Below are positions 8,879-15,785 of a stretch of 64,000 bases of DNA, piece by piece; position 1 is the stretch's first letter; each line of letters starts with the position of its first letter. The stretch comes from Corynebacterium sp. CNJ-954 (GTDB taxonomy: Bacteria > Actinomycetota > Actinomycetes > Mycobacteriales > Mycobacteriaceae): contig NZ_MKKI01000046.1 of the NCBI RefSeq assembly GCF_001942345.1, forward strand, positions 1 through 64,000, read 5' to 3'. The notes under the pieces are model-generated. The model was not told the origin of the DNA. It saw only the letters and a program-made list of their open reading frames with translations, and ran no database searches. Position numbers and translations under genes: made by a program.

Positions 8879-9765
8879 TCGTCCGGGACCCCTCGCCGGA
8901 GAAGGCTGTTCCAGCGTACCCGGACAGCGGCGGTCACGGCGCTGTCTATCATCCGGAGGTGATGGGAAACCTGGATCTGTTGTTCGACGTCCGGCGTCGA
9001 CTGCAGTCGGCGTCTCATGTATGTATCCTCGGCGCTCCTCCCCGTCGGCCGGGCGCGCCGTTACTTGTCGCCGCGGGGGCGACCGGAGTCCGTCCGGTGG
9101 ATCTTCTCGCAGATGAAGACGCGGTACACAGGCTCGGCAACACATATCCGGAGACTGAGGTGAGTGACGGGGACGTACGGGAAACTGCCCTACCTCACGT
9201 GCTCTGTTCCGGAAGATTGACGGCACGGGTGGAGATGGCATACAAGCTCGTGGTGACCCGTGATGCCGTCCGAGACTGGTTGGATCAGGGACGTCGGCCA
9301 CCGGAGCGGCTGGACGGCCAGCGGTCTGTCCTGGTTGTGGACCGTCCCACGGCTGACGCAGCGTTGGACGCTTGGTGCGGTGAGCGCGATGATGAGGTGC
9401 AGCCCAACCGGTGGGATCCGGTCACCGCTGCAGAAGAGCTGACTGCCTGCACCGGATACGGAGTCATTCTCACCGGCACCGCGGTTGTCTACTGCCGTGG
9501 CAACAAGACATTCCTGGTGCGGACAACGACGGAGGCGTCGCGAGTCCAAGGTATGCCCGAGGTGATTGCAGGGGCAGTCGCTGCCACCGGGTTGCAGGAC
9601 GACCTGCCGATAGAGGCGGCATTGACTCTGCTGGCATGTACCGCGGTCGTCGTAGGCCAGGATCCTGTCAACGTACCGACAGCACGATGTATCGCCCAGG
9701 GACAACGACGTACTTTGCGCGACCTACAGGCTCCGAGCCGCGAAGCAGCCAACGCGCTTCCCTGA
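8875..9765 (+). CDS. NAD(P)HX dehydratase-like protein (Nnr C-terminal domain, degenerate)
   Basis: The 296-residue product has the layout of the ADP-dependent NAD(P)H-hydrate dehydratase domain: CILGAPPRRPGAPLLVAAGA, then TGYGVILTGTAVVYC (compare VVLKGAGTVV), then a segment where the catalytic loop GTGDVLAG should be but which reads GMPEVIAGAVAA. Loss of the GTGD loop suggests an inactive or repurposed fold. The GTG start at 8875 overlaps the upstream stop; an ATG at 8962 is an alternative. In most bacteria both halves are one polypeptide, so this is a split and diverged version. Whether a canonical nnr exists elsewhere in the genome cannot be seen. Confidence 0.55.
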   Translation: MIVRDPSPEKAVPAYPDSGGHGAVYHPEVMGNLDLLFDVRRRLQSASHVCILGAPPRRPGAPLLVAAGATGVRPVDLLADEDAVHRLGNTYPETEVSDGDVRETALPHVLCSGRLTARVEMAYKLVVTRDAVRDWLDQGRRPPERLDGQRSVLVVDRPTADAALDAWCGERDDEVQPNRWDPVTAAEELTACTGYGVILTGTAVVYCRGNKTFLVRTTTEASRVQGMPEVIAGAVAATGLQDDLPIEAALTLLACTAVVVGQDPVNVPTARCIAQGQRRTLRDLQAPSREAANALP

Positions 9766-9843
9766 GGCGATGGGTGACCTGGGTTACACTGAATGCATGT
9801 GAACTGAACCTGGCGCTGCGAACCACGGACTTACGGAAGGAAA

Positions 9844-10296
9844 ATGGCTCGCCTGACCCGCCTGAAATGTCTATCGGGCCTGCTGGTCCCGTTGGTGCTC
9901 GTCGGATGTTCCGTAGAAAACCGCGGTGACCCAGGGGACCAGGGCTACGCAGAGCCGTCTGTGACGGGGCCCGATGGAGTGAGGCCACCCGACGACGTGC
10001 CGCGCGATGACATGACCGACGAAAGCATCGCCCCGTGGACGTCCTTCGAGCAGGTCGGTCCAGCGGCCCTGCGGGTGAGTTTCACGGCGGGAACCACCAG
10101 TTGTTACGGAACGCGCGCAGCCGTCCGGGAAGAGGCCGATGAGATCCTCATCGCGACGATTGTGGGCACTATTCCTGAAGCACATTCGGCCTGTCCCGAC
10201 GTCGGGAGGGCCGCGACGCTGCTCGTCGAACTGGAAGACGACGTGGGCGACCGCGAGGTCCGGCACCTGGATGGTGATGGTCTCCTCCGACGGTGA
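9844..10296 (+). CDS. Small secreted lipoprotein of unknown function
   Basis: A 150-residue protein with a short basic N-terminus, a hydrophobic signal segment and the lipobox LVGC (Cys22), so it should be lipid-anchored on the outer face of the cytoplasmic membrane. An acidic, Pro-rich linker (about 25-65) is followed by a small domain with two Cys (in TTSCYGTR and HSACPD) that could form a disulfide. A strong ribosome site (GGAAGGAA) precedes the ATG, and TACACT near 9785 could be a -10 box. No family recognised. Confidence 0.8.
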   Translation: MARLTRLKCLSGLLVPLVLVGCSVENRGDPGDQGYAEPSVTGPDGVRPPDDVPRDDMTDESIAPWTSFEQVGPAALRVSFTAGTTSCYGTRAAVREEADEILIATIVGTIPEAHSACPDVGRAATLLVELEDDVGDREVRHLDGDGLLRR

Positions 10297-10436
10297 GTCG
10301 GATTCCTGCCTTGCTCTCTCCGCCGCGACTCGGCAAGATGTGAACAGTCACGGCCCGCTCCCCGAGGTGACATAGGGGAGCAGCCACGGCGCCGCACCCC
10401 CGCGCGCCCACGTCCGCCCCACCCAGGAGCCAACCA

Positions 10437-11231
10437 GTGCGTCCCCTGTCACGAACCCTGCGCATCACACTGATCTCGATCGCCGTCGTCATCTACGCGG
10501 TGACGTGGCTCTACCTCGTGCTCAACCAGCCGGAGGACTCCGACTTCTCCTCCATGGCGGACTCCGCATCCACCACGATCGCGTTGGTCGGCTTCCTGGT
10601 GCCCACCGTCATCGCCCTCATCGCGGTGATCTCCACGCTTCCGGTGCGCACCCTGGCGTTGATGCCCGTCGCTCTGGTGCTCAATATCGTCGTCGGACAG
10701 GTCGTGGGCACCATGGGGCTGCCGATCCCGCTGTACCTCGACTCCTTCGGCACCGTGCTCGTCGGTGTACTTGCGGGTCCGGCTGCGGGGCTGGCGACGG
10801 GTGGTCTCTCGGCGCTCGTGTGGGGGACGTTCAACCCCACGATCGTGCCGTTCGCCGCGGGCTACGCGCTGATGGGTCTGGCGGCTGGGTTGGTCAGGAA
10901 GCTGTTCCGCTCGTCCTGGTGGAAGGTCGTCGTCGCCGGACTCGTCCTGGGGTTCCTGTCCGCCCTGGTGTCCGCACCGGTCGCGTCCTTCATCTTCGGC
11001 GGTACTGCCGGAACGGGAACGGGCCTGCTCGTGAGCTTCTACCAGTCGCTCGGTGCGTCGCAGACCACGGCGGTGTTCCTGCAGTCGTGGACGTCCGACC
11101 CGTTGGACAAGGTCATCGTCTTCCTCGTGGTCTGGGTGGTGGTGCGGTCCCTGCCGGAACGGTCCCGCAGGACGTTCGACCCCGATCCTGCGCCGACACA
11201 GCCGACACAGACATCGCCCGCGACCCTATGA
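10437..11231 (+). CDS. ECF-type transporter S component (substrate unknown)
   Basis: A 264-residue membrane protein with about six hydrophobic segments. The segment NIVVGQVVGTMGLPIPLYLD and the glycine-rich LAGPAAGLATGGLSALVWG are typical of S components of energy-coupling factor transporters, which bind vitamins or other micronutrients. GTG start with AGGAG seven bases upstream. The stop overlaps the ecfT start (ATGA). No riboswitch or neighbouring biosynthetic gene tells the substrate. No ATPase follows; a candidate partner is the fused ABC ATPase at 21338-22489. Confidence 0.78.
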   Translation: MRPLSRTLRITLISIAVVIYAVTWLYLVLNQPEDSDFSSMADSASTTIALVGFLVPTVIALIAVISTLPVRTLALMPVALVLNIVVGQVVGTMGLPIPLYLDSFGTVLVGVLAGPAAGLATGGLSALVWGTFNPTIVPFAAGYALMGLAAGLVRKLFRSSWWKVVVAGLVLGFLSALVSAPVASFIFGGTAGTGTGLLVSFYQSLGASQTTAVFLQSWTSDPLDKVIVFLVVWVVVRSLPERSRRTFDPDPAPTQPTQTSPATL

Positions 11232-11920
11232 GTCCGCTGACTCCGCTGACCGCAGCGGCCTGCGCCATCGTCACGGTCATGGTGCTGCATAATCCGTGGG
11301 TGTCGGGCGCCTTTCTGCTGCTTGCGGTAGTGCTCTCGTTCGCAGGACGTCGCCAGCGTCGCGCACTCACCACCGGTCTGGTGCTGTCGGTGCCGGCGTT
11401 CCTGTCGTACGCGCTGATCTACGTGCCTTTCGGTGATGTCGAGGTCGCCAGGGTGTTGATTCCTGTCACGTCGGACGGGGCGTGGATCGCCTGGGACCTG
11501 GGTCTGCGGTTCGCTGCGATGACGTGTTCGGGGCTGGTGATCGGCAGCTTCGTGGACGCCGACGCGTTGATGCGACGCCTGCAGCTCAGCGTCCCCGCGC
11601 CGTTGGTCTACATGGTGGGGACGGTGGTGCGGCTGTTGCCTATGGCGCAGCAGCGCTGGAGGACGATCCGGCAGGTCCAGGCGTCCCGGGGCGTTGAGGT
11701 GGACACATGGCGCGCCCGGGGCGCCACGGTCCTTCCCCTGGTGGTCGGTTTGATCGACGATGCGTCGCAGCGTGCCCGCCCGCTGCAGCGGACGGGCATC
11801 GGTGAGCCGGGGCCGAGGACGCTCCTGATGCCGGTGGCGGACTCCACGGCTCAGCAGGTGTGCCGGTGGTTGATGGTGGTTGCCGTCGCTGTGGTGATTG
11901 TTGTCGGGGTGCTCATGTAG
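11228..11920 (+). CDS. ecfT: ECF transporter T component (EcfT)
   Basis: A 230-residue integral membrane protein with hydrophobic segments at both ends and the cytoplasmic helices typical of EcfT. The first coupling motif appears as QASRGVEVDTWR; the second, normally A-R-G/S, is weak (RPLQRTGIG). EcfT links the S component to two ATPase domains. It is coupled to the S gene by an ATGA overlap, and its 3' end overlaps the convergent hypothetical gene by eight bases. Confidence 0.82.
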   Translation: MSPLTPLTAAACAIVTVMVLHNPWVSGAFLLLAVVLSFAGRRQRRALTTGLVLSVPAFLSYALIYVPFGDVEVARVLIPVTSDGAWIAWDLGLRFAAMTCSGLVIGSFVDADALMRRLQLSVPAPLVYMVGTVVRLLPMAQQRWRTIRQVQASRGVEVDTWRARGATVLPLVVGLIDDASQRARPLQRTGIGEPGPRTLLMPVADSTAQQVCRWLMVVAVAVVIVVGVLM

Positions 11921-12368
11921 CCGATGGCGGGTGTGTGAGTAGCAGCGAGGAGAGTGGTATCCAGTCATCTCCGTCGACCACGTGGCGGGCCCAGCTGTAC
12001 ACAGGGGCGAAAGAGCTGTGTTCGGCGTTGTAGACGCCAAACAGGATGCGGGTTGACGGCCATCCCTCTGGCGAAATCTTCATCACACCCCAGGTTCCTC
12101 CGGTCTGTTCGACCAGGTACTTCCCGAGGTAGAGGGTGAGTGCCTCGACGGATACCCCGGCTTGGCCGGAGCGTACGGAGGCCTCGACCTTGTCGAAGGC
12201 TTCTGCACTCCAGATCTCTTCGGGTTTCTGGGGTGCCTTAGATGCATCGAGGATGGCGAGAATCGTCGGGTCGACGGGGCCTGCGGATGATTCCTCGAGT
12301 GTTGCGATCTCGGAGGAGAACGCGGCCTCCAGAGGATTGCGCCCCTCATCTGTGGATGGGTTCGTCAT
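11913..12368 (-). CDS. Hypothetical protein, 151 aa
   Basis: No family recognised. The protein is soluble, with an acidic N-terminal third (MTNPSTDEGRNPLEAAFSSE) and an aromatic-rich C-terminal part (GTWGVMKIS, FAPVYSWARHVVDGDDWIPL). Its ATG overlaps the stop of a 33-residue methyltransferase remnant (ATGA), so it was probably the second gene behind a now truncated gene. Its 3' end overlaps ecfT convergently. Start chosen at 12368 because of this coupling. Confidence 0.6.
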   Translation of the reverse strand: MTNPSTDEGRNPLEAAFSSEIATLEESSAGPVDPTILAILDASKAPQKPEEIWSAEAFDKVEASVRSGQAGVSVEALTLYLGKYLVEQTGGTWGVMKISPEGWPSTRILFGVYNAEHSSFAPVYSWARHVVDGDDWIPLSSLLLTHPPSAT

Positions 12369-12466
12369 GAAATCCTGTGCTCCTTGAGTGTCTCCACATC
12401 CCCGCCGAGCATCCATGTGTAATGCTCGGCGAGGAGCGCATCGTAGTGTTCACGGGGATTGACCAT
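12365..12466 (-). pseudogene. N-terminal remnant of a class I SAM-dependent methyltransferase
   Basis: A 33-codon open frame beginning MVNPREHYDALLAEHYTWML matches the start of class I SAM-dependent methyltransferases (YD.LLA.HYTWMLGGD) and then stops. AAGGAG lies upstream of its ATG and an AT-rich stretch with TTATAT could be its promoter. It is too short to be the enzyme and reads as a truncated gene whose expression signals may now serve the downstream hypothetical gene. Confidence 0.5.
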
Positions 12467-12497
12467 ATAATGTAATGCTCCTTACTAGACTCTCATC

Positions 12498-12864
12498 ATG
12501 ACAATTATGCATCCGGTTGAACTCTCCGGTGAGAGAGTCCGTTTGGAGCCGTTGTCCTTCGAGCATGAGGAAGGCCTTTCAACTGCGGTGAAGAACGGGG
12601 ACGAACGCGGAGTCAAAGCTTCTCATGCTCATACAGGCCTTCGAAGTCTGGGAATGTTCCGCTGTGGAGTTCCGGACATCCTGGCACAACCACCAGTCCA
12701 GGACCGCTATCGAGCGACTCGGGGCCAAGCTCGACGGTGTGCTGAGGCAGAACGTGAGAACGTCGGATGGATCGCTTCGCGACACCTGCGTGTACTCCAT
12801 CATCGCAGCGGAGTGGCCACAGACCCGTAGTTCGCTGCGATTCCGGCTGGGGCGCACTCTCTGA
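12498..12864 (+). pseudogene. GNAT acetyltransferase pseudogene with internal deletion
   Basis: The first 33 codons (HPVELSGERVRLEPLSFEHE) are the start of a RimJ/RimL-type GNAT. The C-terminal third (AFEVWECSAVEFRTSW, RTAIERLGAKLDGVLRQN, LRDTCVYSIIAAEWP) lies in a different frame from about 12605 onward. The middle of the domain, including the acetyl-CoA-binding region, is absent. Deletion plus frame change makes this a true pseudogene rather than a sequencing slip. Confidence 0.75.
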
Positions 12865-12888
12865 GGCCTGCTGTCCGCTCAGGGAGGT

Positions 12889-13344
12889 TCATTCTTCGAT
12901 CCCCAACCGCACTAGCAGCCCCAGCAACCGGCGGATCAGCGAGCAGACCCCGGAAAACACCAGGCACATGCCGACGATCCACAGAAGACCGCCACCAATG
13001 TTGGGCCCGGTGGGGGCCACCCAGAGTGGAATCCACAGCACAATCCCCGCGACGAGGGAGATGAATGGCGGCCATCCCTGCCGCGGAAACATATTGTCAC
13101 TGACGACTGAGATGAATACCGCAGTACGGGGCGCCCAGGTCATCAGATCGCTGATCCACTCAGCGGTGTAGTCTCCGCTGGATCGTCCGACCGGGCCAAA
13201 CACCCCGACCCATGCGGCACCGGCTGCACCGGTGACACCCAGGACGAGGAGTCCCAGCTCGAGGAGAGGCAGGCGCTCCAGAACAAGCGCCAACAGAACC
13301 CGGGGCCGGGGGACTCTGCGAAGATGTTCCGTCTGGGCAGACAT
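12889..13344 (-). CDS. Small membrane protein of unknown function
   Basis: A 151-residue protein with about four hydrophobic segments: LALVLERLPLLELGLLVLGV, a Trp/Phe-containing central one, ISLVAGIVLWIPLWV and LLWIVGMCLVFSGVCSLI. GAGGAG precedes the ATG by five bases, which supports the start. No family recognised. It lies between the GNAT pseudogene and the YhgE pair without obvious coupling to either. Confidence 0.65.
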   Translation of the reverse strand: MSAQTEHLRRVPRPRVLLALVLERLPLLELGLLVLGVTGAAGAAWVGVFGPVGRSSGDYTAEWISDLMTWAPRTAVFISVVSDNMFPRQGWPPFISLVAGIVLWIPLWVAPTGPNIGGGLLWIVGMCLVFSGVCSLIRRLLGLLVRLGIEE

Positions 13345-13493
13345 TGCAGCTCCTCATATCGTGTCCCCGCGACACTACCCACGTAGATGCCGGAGCGGTG
13401 TCTGTCATCTTGAGGGCCCAAGGTCACGATGGAGCCGAAAAACTGACCTGAGCACTCAAGACCAGCATCCAGTCTGTCCGACTGCACGACGGG

Positions 13494-15785
13494 CTACTGC
13501 ATGATCTTCGTCGACTCGATCGCTTCCGTCGTCTTGCGGTTGTAGCCGTCCAGGAGTCTCCGCAGCAGGAGTCCGAGAATGAGCATCGGAATCGTGAACA
13601 GCAGCAGCAGGCCCAGTTCGATCCACAGGTCACCCCGGTAGACACCGGCGATGGCCGCACGCATCGCGTCGATCGCGTGGGTGGCGGGCAGCCATGGGCC
13701 GATGTTCTGGAACCACTGGGGAAGCAGCTCCAGGGGATAGGCGCCACCGGCGCCGGACACCTGGAACACCAGAAGGAGGACGGAAATCGCCTTGCCTGCA
13801 CTGCCGAACGACAGCACCAGGGTGTAGACGATCAGCATGAAGACCAGCGACGTGACCCAGCCGCACACCAGCAGGAGAAGCGGATGGGCGGCATCGATCT
13901 GGACGAAGAAGATCAGTCCGAGCACCGCGAGCGTACTCTGCGCCAGACCGATGCAGGCGAAAATGCCGAAGCGTCCGAAGTAGGCCTGTGTCCTCGAGTA
14001 CTCCGTCACCTCGTCGTTCTGCTCTGACGCCTCGACGGCCGAGTCCGCCGAGGCCGCTGAGTCGTCTGAACCCTCCGAGTCGCCCGATACCTCGTCGCCG
14101 TCGCTGCCCTTCTTCGCCGTCCTCTTCTCCGGAACGCCGGTGCGGACGAGCACCGAGGTGAGAACCGCACCGATCCACAACGCGAGTGTCAGGTACAGCG
14201 GAGTCATACCGACACCGAAGCTTGCGACCGGGAACACCGCTTGGCGGTCAACGTCGATCGGCGCGGCCAGTTGTGACGCCAGTGCCTCCGGGTCGGAACC
14301 CACGATGTCGGCGAGCCGGGAGAAGTCACCGGTGTCGCCGGCGGTCGACAAGGCTTCCTCCAGGTCGGAGAAGCGCTGCGCATGCTCGTCGAGCCGGTCG
14401 GCGAGTCCGGCCGTGGCGTCACGGGTCCGTCCGAGGACGTCCTGTACGGAGCCGGGGGAGTCGGAGATGGACGACCTGATGTTCCCGAGATCCTCCCGGA
14501 CGCTGGCAATGTTGTTGCCGAGGGAATCGAGTGTGTTCCCGAGCTCCGAGAGCTGCGGTTTCAGGTCTTCCCGGTAGGACGTCACCGCGTCGCTCACCGC
14601 CGCCCGGGCCTGCGAGATCGCGTCCCGGCTCTCCTGCCGGGACGACTGCGCCGATCCGTTCCCACTGGAGATGTTCTCCGCGGTCTGCGCGAAGCTGTCG
14701 TGCAGGTCCGTGCTCCGGTCGATTGCCGCGTCGAGGCGGGCGAGCACGCGCTCATACCCGGGTTGGGCGACGTCGGGAATAGCCCCGGCGACATTGCTGT
14801 CCAGGGAGTCCCGCAGCGACTGGAAGAAGTCCACCTGCTGCTGGACGCGCTCGGCGAGGGTGTTGAACGTTGACGCGGCACCGTCGCTGGTGGCGTTCGC
14901 GCTGTCGAACAACTCCTCCAGACGGTCACTCACGGCACCGTAGCTGTCGCCGGTGGCCTGCAGTGCGGTCTCCAGGGAGTCCGTCGCAGTGCGGAGCGTG
15001 GAATCCAGGTCGGTGGCCGCACCGGATCCGCCGCCGATGCGGGTGGACGGGTCGTCGAACTGGTCGCCTGCGGCACTGATGATGCTGTCCGCGCCCTCCA
15101 CCAGTGGGATGGAGGACTCCACCAGACCGGACAGGGAACGTACCGTCTGGGCGCCGGAATGCAGACGCGTGCTGACGTTCGCGACCCGCGACTCGACGCG
15201 TTCGATGGCCGCCTGCGTGTCGTCCTGCTCGAGGTAGTCGTCGAGTGAGGACACCAGTCCCAGACCCACACTGCTGAGGGTCCGGGTGAAGGTCTCGTTG
15301 ATTTGCGAGATCATCCCCTCGGCACCCTGCGAGGTGATCACGGTGGAGAGCGCGTTCTTCTTCTCGTTCGTGTAGAGGTCGAGCTTCGTCGGCTCGGTAC
15401 CTTCCACGTAGAACGTCAGCATGTCCGTGCTGAACGACGGGGGCAGGACGATGGCCGCGTAGTAGTCTCCGGCCTTGGTCCCCTCGATCGCCTTGTCTTC
15501 GCCGGTGATGACCCAGTCGATCTGGTCGTTCCTGCTCAACTGGGACAGCACCTGGTCACCGAGGTTGATGCGCAGGGACGCCAGGTCACTCTCGTGGCCC
15601 TCATCGGCGCTGGCGACGGCGATCTTCAACTGGTCGGTGTTCCCGAAAGGATTCCAGCTGGCGAGCACGTTGAAGGTGGAGAACAGCAGCGGGATGATGA
15701 CGAGTCCGAAGACCACGATGGAGGTCATCACGTTGTTCTTGATGCCGCGCAGGTCGTTGCGCAGGATGCTCAGAGCGTTCTTCAT
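13494..15785 (-). CDS. YhgE/Pip-family membrane protein (763 aa)
   Basis: Begins with one membrane segment (MKNALSILRNDLRG, then VFGLVIIPLLFSTFNVLASWNPF), followed by a long extracytoplasmic region rich in predicted coiled coil (about 170-510) and a C-terminal block of five or six membrane segments resembling ABC-2 permeases. An acidic Ser/Asp-rich insertion (about 560-600) lies between the first two C-terminal membrane segments. Family members include phage infection protein Pip of Lactococcus and YhgE; no transport substrate is established. The ATG overlaps the stop of the upstream paralogue (ATGA), so the two probably act together. Confidence 0.85.
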   Translation of the reverse strand: MKNALSILRNDLRGIKNNVMTSIVVFGLVIIPLLFSTFNVLASWNPFGNTDQLKIAVASADEGHESDLASLRINLGDQVLSQLSRNDQIDWVITGEDKAIEGTKAGDYYAAIVLPPSFSTDMLTFYVEGTEPTKLDLYTNEKKNALSTVITSQGAEGMISQINETFTRTLSSVGLGLVSSLDDYLEQDDTQAAIERVESRVANVSTRLHSGAQTVRSLSGLVESSIPLVEGADSIISAAGDQFDDPSTRIGGGSGAATDLDSTLRTATDSLETALQATGDSYGAVSDRLEELFDSANATSDGAASTFNTLAERVQQQVDFFQSLRDSLDSNVAGAIPDVAQPGYERVLARLDAAIDRSTDLHDSFAQTAENISSGNGSAQSSRQESRDAISQARAAVSDAVTSYREDLKPQLSELGNTLDSLGNNIASVREDLGNIRSSISDSPGSVQDVLGRTRDATAGLADRLDEHAQRFSDLEEALSTAGDTGDFSRLADIVGSDPEALASQLAAPIDVDRQAVFPVASFGVGMTPLYLTLALWIGAVLTSVLVRTGVPEKRTAKKGSDGDEVSGDSEGSDDSAASADSAVEASEQNDEVTEYSRTQAYFGRFGIFACIGLAQSTLAVLGLIFFVQIDAAHPLLLLVCGWVTSLVFMLIVYTLVLSFGSAGKAISVLLLVFQVSGAGGAYPLELLPQWFQNIGPWLPATHAIDAMRAAIAGVYRGDLWIELGLLLLFTIPMLILGLLLRRLLDGYNRKTTEAIESTKIMQ

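Noticed and set aside
10505..11227. Upstream extension of the ecfT frame to a 471-codon protein
   Set aside because: It overlaps the S-component gene out of frame and is Arg/Gly-rich nonsense; EcfT similarity begins at 11228 with an ATGA coupling.
12498..12864. GNAT gene treated as another one-base sequencing error
   Set aside because: Repairing the frame does not restore a domain: the central region with the acetyl-CoA loop is physically absent, so it is a real deletion.
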